The notes under the pieces are model-generated. The model saw only the letters and a list, made by a program, of their open reading frames with translations. It made no database searches and had not been told where the DNA came from. A program made the position numbers and the translations under genes. 64,000 bases of DNA from Legionella sainthelensi (GTDB taxonomy: Bacteria > Pseudomonadota > Gammaproteobacteria > Legionellales > Legionellaceae): the NCBI RefSeq assembly GCF_900637685.1, contig NZ_LR134388.1, positions 2,491,501 through 2,555,500 on the forward strand, in the 5' to 3' direction. This document shows, piece after piece, positions 22,440 through 32,593 of this stretch. Within the stretch, counting starts at the first letter, position 1. Every line of letters starts with the position of its first letter.

Positions 22440-22735
22440 TTTATGACATCAAACTGTCGAACTAATGCCTATTGTAGACATAGGACACGATAATGTAAAA
22501 CATACCCAATCTAGGAAATGCTTCTTTAAGATCAATCATAATATGCTTGAATTTATGATTTATTTCATTATCCAGACAAGCAATTGTTTATCGTAACAAT
22601 CTATTCGCTAAATTGTGTCAGGCGCAAAAATAATTCGCTAATCGCCATGATTTGCTTAGAAGAGCCCTAAAATTTTATTTATAATGCTCTCGTGAAGAAT
22701 TATTGAATTTAAAATAAAAATAATAGGTTTTAGAC
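22440..22735. other. Intergenic region between divergent genes, nothing identifiable
   Basis: AT-rich DNA between the amidase and the BI-1 gene. I see no open frame, RNA gene or strong repeat here. It should hold the promoter of the minus-strand amidase-tldD unit, which I cannot place. Confidence 0.4.
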
Positions 22736-22764
22736 TTGAAATATGGGAAACTTGCCCTTAGATA
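22736..22764 (+). promoter_or_regulatory. Predicted sigma70 promoter for the BI-1 gene
   Basis: TTGAAA at 22736-22741, a 17-bp spacer and TAGATA at 22759-22764, about 40 bp before the ATG at 22804, which has GAGGAG as its ribosome site. Confidence 0.45.
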
Positions 22765-22803
22765 TGCTAGACTAAATATATAGAAAAAGAGGAGATCTAA
22801 ATA

Positions 22804-23478
22804 ATGAACCGAAATAATGTCACTGTCCTTACGCGACGTAATGAATCTGTACTCGCAAGCAACAAAGTATTGCGTAATACATATCTGTTACTGAGCTTAA
22901 CCTTCTTCTTCAGTGCGTTTATGGCCTATATCTCCCTTACAAGTGGTGCTCGGCCGATGAATCCGCTACTGATGATAGTTGGCGTTTATGGGTTAATGTT
23001 CTTAACTCAAGCTCTACGTAACAGCGTTTGGGGCTTAGTAAGTGTTTTTGCTTTCACCGGATTTCTAGGTTATACACTAGGTCCAGTGCTTAATTTTTAC
23101 ATCAGTAGTTTTTCAAACGGACCGCAATTAATTGCTACTGCCTTAGGCGGTACTGGTATGATTTTCTTTGCATTATCAGGTTATGCGCTTACGACCAGAA
23201 AAGACTTTAGTTTTCTCGGTGGATTTCTTTTTGTCGGTGTAATGGTTGCGTTTTTAGCAATGATTGCAGGAATTTTCATTCATATTCCCGCATTACAGCT
23301 CGCTATTTCAGCTGCCTTTATTCTTATTTCTTCCGGATTAATTTTGCTGCAAACGAGTGAAATCATCCATGGAGGAGAAACAAATTATATTTCAGCTACA
23401 GTAGGTCTTTTCGTATCCATATACAACTTGTTTGTGAGCTTGCTTAATATATTAAGCGCCTTTTCTGGTCGCGACTAG
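22804..23478 (+). CDS. Bax inhibitor-1/YccA family membrane protein
   Basis: A 224-residue inner-membrane protein with seven hydrophobic segments, starting with LRNTYLLLSLTFFFSAFMAY. It shows the BI-1 family pattern GVYGLMFLTQALRNSVWGL, ATALGGTGMIFFALSGYALTT and DFSFLGGFLFVG, and ends with the SLLNILSAFSGRD tail seen in proteobacterial YccA. In E. coli YccA modulates the FtsH protease. It is a single-gene unit, with a good promoter upstream and a strong terminator downstream. The family call is firm; the role here is by analogy. Confidence 0.94.
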   Translation: MNRNNVTVLTRRNESVLASNKVLRNTYLLLSLTFFFSAFMAYISLTSGARPMNPLLMIVGVYGLMFLTQALRNSVWGLVSVFAFTGFLGYTLGPVLNFYISSFSNGPQLIATALGGTGMIFFALSGYALTTRKDFSFLGGFLFVGVMVAFLAMIAGIFIHIPALQLAISAAFILISSGLILLQTSEIIHGGETNYISATVGLFVSIYNLFVSLLNILSAFSGRD

Positions 23479-23499
23479 TTATCAGTCTCCTCTACCTGA

Positions 23500-23531
23500 A
23501 TCCCGGTTTTTTATTGCCGGGATTTTTTTTA
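23500..23531 (+). terminator. Rho-independent terminator of the BI-1 gene
   Basis: Stem ATCCCGG (23500-23506) and CCGGGAT (23517-23523) with a ten-base loop, directly followed by a run of eight T. Confidence 0.92.
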
Positions 23532-23775
23532 TGAACACCACTATACGCAAGCTGAGTGTATTGTTTAGCAGAAAAAATAATGCAAGAGCAGTTAGTCGTA
23601 ATTATCGGGCCAATTTTAAGAATATCTTCAAACCAATACGGCCAACGATAAGAGGATTTTTTGTTATTTTCCTCTAGGCTACCTTATGATTCTGCATAAC
23701 CAATTGAGTTGCTGATTCTAGAGTCTCTGAAAGATGGCTGATAGTACTAATTATGCTTTTACTGGAAATGAAAAC

Positions 23776-26313
23776 TTAGTCAGATTTTAAGGTGTTCACA
23801 CCGTATTTATAATTTTTTAGAAAAGTCAAGACATCAGAGGATGGCATAGGTTTAGCAAGCAAAAACCCCTGGCCATAAGTACATTGATTTGAAATAAGAA
23901 AATTTAATTGATCTTGATTTTCGATACCCTCTGCTAAAACAGAAAGATTTAGAGTTTGTGCTAAATAAATGATGGCTTTGATGAGATTTTTATTATTTTC
24001 ATTGTACATCAAATTTGATACGAAGGATTGATCAATTTTTAACTTATCAAGGGGAAAATTTTTTATACGATGAAGATTTGAGTATCCTTTACCAAAATCA
24101 TCTAAAGCGATTGTTATTCTTTTTTTTCGTAACTCTTTTAGTGTCGTCAATACCTCCGCTGATCCCTCTATCAACGTTTGTTCAGTCAATTCAATTTCGA
24201 GACATGAACTTGGCAAATCATAAAGCTCTAATGCCTTATTAATATCATGCAGTAACTGGGCATGTTTAAACTGTTGGGCGGTTACATTTATAGAAATTTT
24301 AATTAAGGGCTGTCCCTGAATCCTCCAAGAACTGAGCTGACGACAAGCTTCATTCAATACCCAGTTTCCTATATCGTTTAATAACCCTAACTCTTGTGCG
24401 GAAGAGAAGAAATTATCAGGAGATAATAAGCCTAATCGCGGGTTTTTCCATCGCAGTAATGCTTCTAAGCCAATAATTTTTTGATTTTTCAACTCAATCA
24501 ATGGTTGAAAGAACAATTTAAACTCTTGATTTTCCAACGCCGTATACAGTTCATTTTCAACTAACATACGTTCATAAGTATATTCACTAAGCTTCTTTGT
24601 ATAATAAGCTACGGAGTTTCTACCCTGCTCTTTTGCTCTAATCATGGCGATGTCAGCACACCTTAGCAATTCATCTGCTTGAACTCCATCTTGAGGACAA
24701 ATCGCCACTCCAACAGCACATGACAAATTCAAACAACTGTCGTAAAACTCAAAAGCTGGCTTCAAAGCAGTCATAACTGTTTTAATGATTTTCTTACTAG
24801 GAACATTATGACCCAGTGATGCAAGAAGAACAAACTTATCGCCACCCAAACTGCACAAAGTACCCATGTCTTTGACAGCGTCTTTTAATCGTTCAGCGAT
24901 CATACATAAGAGCTGATCCCCTTTGCTGTGCCCAAAAACATCGTTTACTTGTGTAAATCTATCGATATCTATAATAAAGACACCAAATTGATGATTATCA
25001 TTTAATATATCCTTAATAACTATATCCAAAATATCAAATATAGAGGACTTATTAGGTAATCCAGTGATTAAATCATGCTTATTGCGATGTATCATCTGAT
25101 TTTCAAGATTTTTGACCGCCGTCATATCATGAAAACTTAACACTTGAATAAGTGGAAGTTCCTTGGATTTTGAAGTTTGCATGAAAGCCTCAAAAAATCG
25201 AGAGCCTTTAAGCTCTAGAGTTATTCGTTTATGGTTTTCTGAAGGTTGGATAAGAATATCCATTAATTCACGAAAATTTTCCTTATTTTTTGCTTTTTCA
25301 CTCATTTTGACAAGTAAATTAAAAATAGAATAATTTTTGACTTCATTAACAGGCACCCCCCATAATTCGGTAAACCTAGAGTTACAATGAGTAATAATCC
25401 CCCTTCTATTCCAGGCAAGAATACCATCATCAGTGGCATCGAGTGTTGCTTCAGTTAACGATCTAAGCTTTTTCTCTTCTCTTGAGCGTACTCTTTCCTG
25501 CTGAACATAGTAGAACAATAAAGAAAACATTAATGTAAAAATTGTACCTAATATAAATATAACTAATGGCAACAAAGAGTGGACATGGCTTATATATTCT
25601 TGTTCATGTACTGATAAAGCCAGCAAGCTGTTAATTAAAAACATGCCCAGACCAATTATCAATGGCATAGCAGGCCATACAGAAACACCATGATATTGAC
25701 ACCTATAGAGTAATGAACATAATAACGTTACAGAGAGTAGTATAAAACCTAGAGAAGTATTAAGAGCCATAGGTGTATAATGGCTCCATTGATACGCTTT
25801 TTCTAACGAAGAAAAATAACCGCTTGCAAATAATAAAGACATAAAAAACAAAATAATGGCAAGAATTGATGCAATAACCCCCATTCTAAATGACCATTCA
25901 TGCTTACCTATAATAAGAATAACCACTCCGACAATAAGAAATGAAACGCTTGTATTTGGCGCCATTCTTCCTGGGAACAAATTTGAACTATTGTAATAAT
26001 GATGCAAAAATAGCTCATCTACATGCAGATTAACTCCCGCTACTGATTGTAAAAGTACTAATAAAGAAAGCGTAATAGCGATTATGTTTAGAAATTGGCA
26101 GATTTTATAGTAATTAAAAAGCAAAAAGAGTAAGCAAAGACCATAAATCAAAAAAGATAAAGCCGTATTATAAACCATGGCAATAGTATTAGCCTGATAC
26201 CGCAACAGCCATGTGATGCCAAAGTACCATCCAATTAAAACAGAACCACCTAGCACCATAGTCAAACAAGAAAACAAGATACTTAGCTGTAAGAATATTC
26301 TTGGTTTTTTCAT
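23776..26313 (-). CDS. Membrane GGDEF-EAL protein with PAS domain; GGDEF motif degenerate
   Basis: An 845-residue cyclic-di-GMP protein. About eight membrane helices occupy residues 1-270, a PAS domain (LDATDDGILAWNRRGIITHCN) about 285-400, a GGDEF domain about 405-570 and an EAL domain about 585-830. The diguanylate cyclase motif reads LGGDKFVLLA, with Lys in place of the metal-binding Glu, so synthesis is probably lost. The EAL part keeps GLEALLRW, IELTEQTLIEGS, DDFGKGYSNL and KIDQSFV, and EGIENQDQL near the end, as in active phosphodiesterases. Expected role: membrane-linked hydrolysis of c-di-GMP, possibly GTP-regulated by the dead cyclase domain. It is a lone gene. Confidence 0.95.
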   Translation of the reverse strand: MKKPRIFLQLSILFSCLTMVLGGSVLIGWYFGITWLLRYQANTIAMVYNTALSFLIYGLCLLFLLFNYYKICQFLNIIAITLSLLVLLQSVAGVNLHVDELFLHHYYNSSNLFPGRMAPNTSVSFLIVGVVILIIGKHEWSFRMGVIASILAIILFFMSLLFASGYFSSLEKAYQWSHYTPMALNTSLGFILLSVTLLCSLLYRCQYHGVSVWPAMPLIIGLGMFLINSLLALSVHEQEYISHVHSLLPLVIFILGTIFTLMFSLLFYYVQQERVRSREEKKLRSLTEATLDATDDGILAWNRRGIITHCNSRFTELWGVPVNEVKNYSIFNLLVKMSEKAKNKENFRELMDILIQPSENHKRITLELKGSRFFEAFMQTSKSKELPLIQVLSFHDMTAVKNLENQMIHRNKHDLITGLPNKSSIFDILDIVIKDILNDNHQFGVFIIDIDRFTQVNDVFGHSKGDQLLCMIAERLKDAVKDMGTLCSLGGDKFVLLASLGHNVPSKKIIKTVMTALKPAFEFYDSCLNLSCAVGVAICPQDGVQADELLRCADIAMIRAKEQGRNSVAYYTKKLSEYTYERMLVENELYTALENQEFKLFFQPLIELKNQKIIGLEALLRWKNPRLGLLSPDNFFSSAQELGLLNDIGNWVLNEACRQLSSWRIQGQPLIKISINVTAQQFKHAQLLHDINKALELYDLPSSCLEIELTEQTLIEGSAEVLTTLKELRKKRITIALDDFGKGYSNLHRIKNFPLDKLKIDQSFVSNLMYNENNKNLIKAIIYLAQTLNLSVLAEGIENQDQLNFLISNQCTYGQGFLLAKPMPSSDVLTFLKNYKYGVNTLKSD

Positions 26314-26538
26314 TACCGATCTATTAGTCCTTTATATAATTTATAGAATAGATTAAAAAAATGAATTGATCATCTTCTTTGATTTAGGGTGTGTTACCCC
26401 TACTATCAATAATAATGATTTTAAAAAAAGAAGCGTCATCTCGATGATTGTCTTAATGCAATTGTGAGACAAAAATCTCTTTAAGTAAGATGTTAAATAT
26501 GGGTCCAAGTAGCCTTGGTCTTGAAAAACTCGAGGAGA

Positions 26539-26667
26539 TCATGAACTTTTTTCTTTAAATTTTGCTCCAAAGTTTCCGTTTTCAGGAAGTGCGGCACTGA
26601 GAATTAGTTGCTTACCAACCAACCGCACTCCATCGCCAGAATCCCTAGTAATCCGAATTGCAATCAT
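26539..26667 (-). CDS. Small hypothetical ORF directly after pdxJ
   Basis: ATG at 26667, one base past the pdxJ stop, opens 42 codons beginning MIAIRITRDSGDGVRLVGKQ and ending in TGA at 26539. The composition looks protein-like and the position suggests coupling to pdxJ. In many bacteria acpS follows pdxJ, but this product has no AcpS features. It could be a chance frame. The rest of the gap up to 26313 shows nothing else. Confidence 0.3.
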   Translation of the reverse strand: MIAIRITRDSGDGVRLVGKQLILSAALPENGNFGAKFKEKSS

Positions 26668-26668
26668 G

Positions 26669-27415
26669 TCAGTTGTTGACATAAAGTCTTGCTTCTTGCA
26701 TTAACTGGCGCATGTGCCTTACTGCTTCTTTCATTCCACAAAACAAAGCCCGAGCGATAATAGCATGGCCTATGTTCAGCTCATGCAACTCTTTTATAGC
26801 CGCGATAGACTGCACGTTATGGTAGTTGAGCCCATGGCCCGCATTGACAATAAGATTTAAGCTCGCTGCATATTCTGCAGCGCGCTTAATTCGCTCTAAC
26901 TCATACTGTTGCTGCTCAGCCCCCATTGCATCTGCATAGCATCCAGTATGTAACTCAATTACAGGAGCACCAATTTCTGCCGCGGCCTTAATCTGTTCCA
27001 GATCAGGATCAATAAATAAAGATACTTCACTACCCATTACTTGCAAACGTTTTACAGCCTGTTCTACGATTTTCTGGTGAGTAATAATATCTAAACCACC
27101 TTCGGTTGTTAACTCTTCTCGTTTTTCAGGGACTAAACAGGTATGTTCGGGAGAAATTTCTTCAGCAAAATCAAGCATTGCCTCGGTAACTGCTAATTCA
27201 AGATTCATACGCGTTTGCAGTATTTGTCTAATTAGACGAACATCGCGAGCTTGTATATGCCGTAAATCCTCTCTCATATGCAAGGTAATCCCATCTGCGC
27301 CCGCTTCTTCTGCATCAATTGCAGCTTGAACTGGATCTGGATAGCGAGTACCACGCGCCTGACGTACAGTAGCTATATGATCAATATTAACACCTAATAA
27401 TATCGGCTTGTTCAT
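26669..27415 (-). CDS. pdxJ: Pyridoxine 5'-phosphate synthase PdxJ
   Basis: A 248-residue TIM-barrel enzyme that condenses 1-deoxyxylulose 5-phosphate with 3-amino-2-oxopropyl phosphate in vitamin B6 synthesis. The opening [20 protein letters not shown] is diagnostic. Also present are [14 protein letters not shown], the [17 protein letters not shown] motif, [10 protein letters not shown] and [11 protein letters not shown]. It follows recO and era on the same strand, the arrangement common in proteobacteria, with a 97-bp gap after recO. Confidence 0.98.
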   Translation of the reverse strand: MNKPILLGVNIDHIATVRQARGTRYPDPVQAAIDAEEAGADGITLHMREDLRHIQARDVRLIRQILQTRMNLELAVTEAMLDFAEEISPEHTCLVPEKREELTTEGGLDIITHQKIVEQAVKRLQVMGSEVSLFIDPDLEQIKAAAEIGAPVIELHTGCYADAMGAEQQQYELERIKRAAEYAASLNLIVNAGHGLNYHNVQSIAAIKELHELNIGHAIIARALFCGMKEAVRHMRQLMQEARLYVNN

Positions 27416-27512
27416 TCTACACCTTACATATCAAAAATTAAGAGTATACGGTTCATCCTAAGTGAAACACAAGTTGATTCAATATAAGCGTCGAGCTTCA
27501 TGACGGGGTCAC

Positions 27513-28205
27513 TTATTTAGCATCCACAACATACAAAGCTCGTGACTTGATCTCACGTCCTCCTACGAGATGATCTATAGCCTGACGCATAATTTTTTTT
27601 GCTGATTTCAGATACGCTGCGTCGCTTAAATCATCTTGTGCCAATGCAAGAATATGTTCGCCAGGGATGCCGTCACTGTCAATAACAAATCCTTCACCTG
27701 CCACAAATTGATAATATAAATCAGCAACAATCAAATTTTCAGTTCTCGCTTCCTGAGTTAATGAAAAAGAATAGCCGCAAGTTCGCAGCACGGTCCATTC
27801 AAAACGTCTTAATAGAGCCTCTAATACGAATCTATCGCGTGTTGAAACGAGGTTATTTAAGGTAAATAAGTAAGCATCAAATAACACCGAGTCAGAATAA
27901 TTGGAGCCTAGAGCATAATACAGAATTTCATTGATGTACAAACCTGCAAAAAGAGCATGGCCTATAAGTGGCAGTGTTGATGAAATACTTTCAATAGATT
28001 GTATATAATATCGGTCATAACGCTCAGTAAGGCTTATCCATAGAGGAGTAAAAGCTTGTAAAAGCGCCTGTTTTTTAGGAGTACGGCCTCCTTTATAAAG
28101 GCATTGAACTACGCCAAACTCACGCGTTAAAAAACTGACTCTAGCACTGGTGTCCCCAGACCATTGTTTGTGTAAAACCCATGCCTCTACAGTCCTAATG
28201 GTCAT
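27513..28205 (-). CDS. recO: DNA repair protein RecO
   Basis: A 230-residue protein. The OB-fold N-terminus (VEAWVLHKQWSGDTSARVSFLTREFGVV) and the YKGGRTPKKQALLQAF segment are typical of RecO, as is the helical C-terminal domain with LLRRFEWTVLRTCGYSF. RecO loads RecA on SSB-coated DNA together with RecR. Its start overlaps the era stop by 11 bp, so the two are translationally coupled. Confidence 0.95.
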   Translation of the reverse strand: MTIRTVEAWVLHKQWSGDTSARVSFLTREFGVVQCLYKGGRTPKKQALLQAFTPLWISLTERYDRYYIQSIESISSTLPLIGHALFAGLYINEILYYALGSNYSDSVLFDAYLFTLNNLVSTRDRFVLEALLRRFEWTVLRTCGYSFSLTQEARTENLIVADLYYQFVAGEGFVIDSDGIPGEHILALAQDDLSDAAYLKSAKKIMRQAIDHLVGGREIKSRALYVVDAK

Positions 28206-29080
28206 AGCCGAGTTGTTTTAAAATACGCTCATCATCTGACCAGCCTGACTTTACTTTACACCAGCATTGAAGAAAAACCTTTTTGCCTAATAATTTTTCC
28301 ATATCTATCCTGGCAGTTGTTGCTATTTCTTTTAACTTTTGTCCTTTATCACCAATAATCATGCGTTTATGATTATCTTTGTCAACTAATATCAATGCAT
28401 GAATACGTACAAGAGCACCCTCATCTTTAAACGATTCAATATCTACAGTAACAGAATAAGGCAATTCTTGACCACAGAATCGAAATATTTTTTCACGCAC
28501 AAGCTCTGCACATAAAATTTTGTAGGTCGATCAGTTAATTGATCATCTGGAAACAAATGCGGTCCTTCAGGTAAATAAGCCTGTAGTTTTGCCTGTAGTT
28601 CATCAACCTGCATTCCTGTTTTTGCCGAAATAGGAATAATCGCTGCAAACTCATGCTTCGCACTCATTTGCTCCATCCAGGGTAACAACTGATCTTTATC
28701 GTCAATTTTATCCACTTTATTAACCACTAAAAGACAAGGTACTTTGGCTTGCTTCACCAAACCTAGAACATATTCGTCTTCTTCCTTCCAATGGGTACCA
28801 TCGACTAAAAAAGCAATTACATCTACATCGCGTAATACACTAATCGCTGTTTTATTCATCATACGATTCATTGCTTTTTTGTTCCCTTGGTGAATACCAG
28901 GCGTATCCACGTAAACAAATTGATAATCTCCTTCAGTACGTATACCTAAAATACTGTGCCTCGTCGTTTGGGGTTTTTTGAGGTAATACTTACTTTTTGT
29001 TGCAAAATACAATTAAGTAGTGTTGATTTACCCACATTAGGCCTACCAACTAAGGCGATATAGCCACAATAACTTGTCAT
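28195..29080 (-). CDS. era: GTPase Era (two single-base frame breaks)
   Basis: Era binds 16S rRNA and is needed for 30S assembly. ATG 29080 opens [20 protein letters not shown] with the Walker A loop. The frame breaks at an A6 run (plus-strand T6, 28974-28979); one added base gives [20 protein letters not shown] and then [21 protein letters not shown] and PISAKTG. A second break near 28505 (one base missing in the GCAGAGCTTG stretch) joins PTKFYVQ to [18 protein letters not shown] and the KH domain ([14 protein letters not shown]). All Era parts are present. Because Era is normally essential, both breaks are probably sequence errors. The usual upstream rnc is not here. Confidence 0.94.
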
Positions 29081-29365
29081 TAATTTAGATTCCTACTCGT
29101 ATAACTATTCTATCTGTCCAACAATACCATGAAGTAAAGAGGTGCGCTCTTTTAAATCGATCTCCTACGACTGCTCTGAGCAATCCTTTTCTCTCCCTGG
29201 TTTTGTCTGCAAAGTGTTAATCATAAAGATGAATAACTATTCTGTTTATTTTTAAAGCATTGTATCAGTGCCCCTATAAAATTTCTAGTTATACGGTTTG
29301 AGCCACTTGATATTTCACTAAAAAACCAAGTATCCTGTGCACTATGTGAACAACGGAACGTTCTA

Positions 29366-32300
29366 ATGCCTGATTTTGTAACCACAAATGGCCACACTCA
29401 AATTATTGTTCCCTTAACCATTATGCCCCATCGCCATCAGGCATTGCCGACTCTAACAGGCAGTCCCTTTAGCTATGAAGCAGGAACAGTTTTATATGGT
29501 CATTATAATATGGAATACCTTCTCCCAGGAGGCGACATACTCCGTTTAATTGCCAACCACAATCAAAAAACGGTACAACTTATGTTATTCACTCATCAGC
29601 CGGACTTAATTCAACTCCTTCCGGGTGATCGACCGTCTTCATTAGTTGCAAATGTAATAAGTAAAATTCATCGTTACCGTATACGATCTGCAAGTTACAA
29701 CCAGCCTCTGACACCGATACAAGAACAAAAACTAAAACTCACTAACGAATGTATAGACTCATTGAAAAAATTGTTAAAAAAAGAACGGCGATTAAATTGC
29801 CAGGATCATGAAGGTCACGAAGCACTAAGAAGAAAAGTAATTCAAATTGTAGGCTATTGCTCCGATCAAAATCGCTTATTAGCAACATCTCCTCTTATAT
29901 CTGAAGGATTTCTAGGCAACGTGCTTTATGAGGCTCATAAAACAGCACAGCATTATTCGTTTAATCGTATCTATTCAGTGTCACGACAAGATCAAATGGA
30001 TTTTAGCAGAATAATAAAAAACTCAGGAACACAACAGGAATTACCCTGCCTTGTTTGGGATAGTGAACTCCATATCGGACATAATAATAAAGATTTGGAT
30101 GATGCACTAAGTGTCATTTGTGATTACTATAAATTACCCCCTGCAACGAATCTAAGTGGTGTCCCAGCAAACAGATTTGCACAGCTCACAACATTTTTCA
30201 GTAAATTATGGGATGATGGCCATGATTGGATCAATTACCTGGCTATGGATGCTAAACCCGAGCATAAAACAGAAACACAACAACGCCTGGATGGGGTTAC
30301 CCTAACTCAAATAAGCCCATACTATCGATTACAAGGATTTCCACAACAAGGTTATCTTGATTTAAAAAGCCTAATTTACCGACTTACCAATATTTCAAGC
30401 GAACCAGTTCTTGCAAAAAATATGAAACATGCCAAAAAAATAATCAGTCAGCATCCTCATGGCAGCTGGGCTATTATTCCAAACAAAGAACTGATTCTGA
30501 TAAGACTGGAAAACAAAGTAGTGGAATTGCGCTATTTTGTTCACGACAAACTTTTCTATCCCCTACCAGAAGGACAAGATCTATATACTCTGGGACAAAT
30601 TAGTAAACGCCATCTCTATTTACCTGAGCGGGTGAGTCTAAGACTTAAGGCCTTTATTTCACGTATCCCAGGATTTTTTAATAAATTCTACAAAAATATG
30701 CACCAATTTGTTGTTCATGATTTGCAGGATGATTTTTTCAATCATATTCAAGAAACACACATCCCAAAACCTGCAAAACAAGATGCGGATGAACTGAATG
30801 AGCGAAGAGTTAAAATACGAAACTCTCTCATTTTAGCCCTGGAAAATAAAGGGCTTTTAGCCACAGGCCAAACTTTGGAAGAGTTTATTAAGGAGCAAAT
30901 TAGCAAAAGCCCCTATATAATTGCACGCCCTAATCATCCTCCCAGCCCTCATCCTTATGATAATCCTGTGCATCGCATTTTAGGAGTGATCCGGCATGCT
31001 GCAGGCTTTTTTATAGATATCAGTGAACAAAACCCCTTAATCGGTACTTTAGCAATGGCGGCATACGCATATGGCGGCGGTGCAGTACTTGCGCCCGAAT
31101 TACTCAAATCAATTTTAACCAAACTCCATTTACACGGTTTAATTGCTGGTATTGAACCAACTCAAAAATTAGCTCGTTGGATGAGTCACGGAACAATTTC
31201 TGAATCCATTTCGGCATCGGCAATCTACTGGCAAACTACAGTAGCTGGGGGTAATCTTGATAAGTTTTTTGTTGAAGCGATTAGTGTTCTCAAAGAAGAT
31301 CCTGGAGAAATTGCTATTATTGCAGCCTTAGCTCTTGGCCTAGGATATAGTTTAACCAAACTTATACCCTCCTTAGGAGAAGAAATGGGCGATTTTCCCT
31401 ATACCAACTACGCAGCTCTGGGTGGGAAAGGAGGTGCAGCTCTATATGATACCATTATGCATCCTGGAGATGATTGGTTTCTTGGTACCTGTAAATGGTT
31501 ATGCAAAGGTTTTGTAACTTTAGGTAAATTATGTATCGCTCCTTTTTTTGAAGGATATTATTATGGCTTTAATAACGGTTTTCTTAATGGATGGAAAAAA
31601 AGCGGGATTCTTCTTAAGAGCTTAAACAAACAAATATTAGCAGCGAGTGTTGATTTTGTCTTAGCCTTATTCACTATCCCACTACTTGAGTTAAGCGCTC
31701 TTTTAATTCACGTGCCATTTCGTGGTATTACTAACCTATTGATAAAAACTCTTGCTATCCTTGGTAATATTAGTGCTCCTGGTGAGTTATTAATCTCTTT
31801 TTCTACAAGAGAACCGTCTAAAAACTTAATAGCTAATTTCAGATTTTCACCTCTTTACGGTTTTACCTCGCCTTTTGGACGTTTTTCAGATAATCCATTT
31901 GTCAATATTAGTATTAACATCATCCGTGTTCTCTATTTGCCACCTTTACAATTAATTAAAAACCTAGTTATATTACCGTTGCTTGATGTGATTTCTTTCT
32001 CCACTCGCTTATTTCTTACTGCTCTAGACCCTATAACCCGAATAATGACTTATGCTGTAGGCAGTGTATTAATTACAGTAGGCGAAGCCTGGGATAATTC
32101 CTTCGGTATATTATTTGCAGCGAGTTCAAAAGGAATGGCCTCCGCATGTAATTGGATAGATAATAAGGCGAGTACCGTAAAACAAACTGCATTATCATTT
32201 ATTGAAAATCAAAGAGGACAATTATATCACTGGGCTTTCGCACAAGAAGATCATAAATTACACAGCACATTGGATGATGCCAAATATTACTCCAGCGATC

Positions 32301-32497
32301 CCAGGCGTTATGAACTTATTCCCCATTCAAACAGTCATTGCTTATTGCATGCATTATTAAACACCAATAATGAGACCTCTTTTCAAGAGGAATGCCATCA
32401 TACTCCATCTCATTATCAAAATTTATTCACAATAAAAAAATCAAGTAAGGAACAAATCATTAGCTGCCAAGACCAATCAATTAATAGTTGTATTTAA
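29366..32497 (+). CDS. Large Legionella-type protein with hydrophobic C-terminal half, effector candidate
   Basis: A 1043-residue protein that I cannot place in a named family. Residues 1-500 are soluble and contain a long helical stretch (EQKLKLTNECIDSLKKLLKK) and a globular region with GSWAIIPNKELILIRLENK, which resembles short effector modules that check a displayed residue pattern. Residues about 540-930 hold at least four hydrophobic stretches (LAMAAYAYGGGAVLAPELL, IAIIAALALGLGYSLTKLI, FVLALFTIPLLELSALLI, LVILPLLDVISF), suggesting insertion into membranes. The C-terminus is polar. Start ATG 29366 has no strong ribosome site. The next gene, 96 bp on, is also effector-like. A Dot/Icm role is inference. 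Confidence 0.6.
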   Translation: MPDFVTTNGHTQIIVPLTIMPHRHQALPTLTGSPFSYEAGTVLYGHYNMEYLLPGGDILRLIANHNQKTVQLMLFTHQPDLIQLLPGDRPSSLVANVISKIHRYRIRSASYNQPLTPIQEQKLKLTNECIDSLKKLLKKERRLNCQDHEGHEALRRKVIQIVGYCSDQNRLLATSPLISEGFLGNVLYEAHKTAQHYSFNRIYSVSRQDQMDFSRIIKNSGTQQELPCLVWDSELHIGHNNKDLDDALSVICDYYKLPPATNLSGVPANRFAQLTTFFSKLWDDGHDWINYLAMDAKPEHKTETQQRLDGVTLTQISPYYRLQGFPQQGYLDLKSLIYRLTNISSEPVLAKNMKHAKKIISQHPHGSWAIIPNKELILIRLENKVVELRYFVHDKLFYPLPEGQDLYTLGQISKRHLYLPERVSLRLKAFISRIPGFFNKFYKNMHQFVVHDLQDDFFNHIQETHIPKPAKQDADELNERRVKIRNSLILALENKGLLATGQTLEEFIKEQISKSPYIIARPNHPPSPHPYDNPVHRILGVIRHAAGFFIDISEQNPLIGTLAMAAYAYGGGAVLAPELLKSILTKLHLHGLIAGIEPTQKLARWMSHGTISESISASAIYWQTTVAGGNLDKFFVEAISVLKEDPGEIAIIAALALGLGYSLTKLIPSLGEEMGDFPYTNYAALGGKGGAALYDTIMHPGDDWFLGTCKWLCKGFVTLGKLCIAPFFEGYYYGFNNGFLNGWKKSGILLKSLNKQILAASVDFVLALFTIPLLELSALLIHVPFRGITNLLIKTLAILGNISAPGELLISFSTREPSKNLIANFRFSPLYGFTSPFGRFSDNPFVNISINIIRVLYLPPLQLIKNLVILPLLDVISFSTRLFLTALDPITRIMTYAVGSVLITVGEAWDNSFGILFAASSKGMASACNWIDNKASTVKQTALSFIENQRGQLYHWAFAQEDHKLHSTLDDAKYYSSDPRRYELIPHSNSHCLLHALLNTNNETSFQEECHHTPSHYQNLFTIKKSSKEQIISCQDQSINSCI

Positions 32498-32593
32498 TAT
32501 GGTATTCTTAGTAGATGCCCCAGGGAGCTCATGTTTTATCGAGCAATATTGTGTATAATTAGATCAAGATGATGTGAATAGGATATAAAACTT

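Noticed and set aside
29081..29365. rnc or lepB upstream of era
   Set aside because: The 285 bp upstream contain no coding sequence on the minus strand, so the common rnc-era linkage is absent here.
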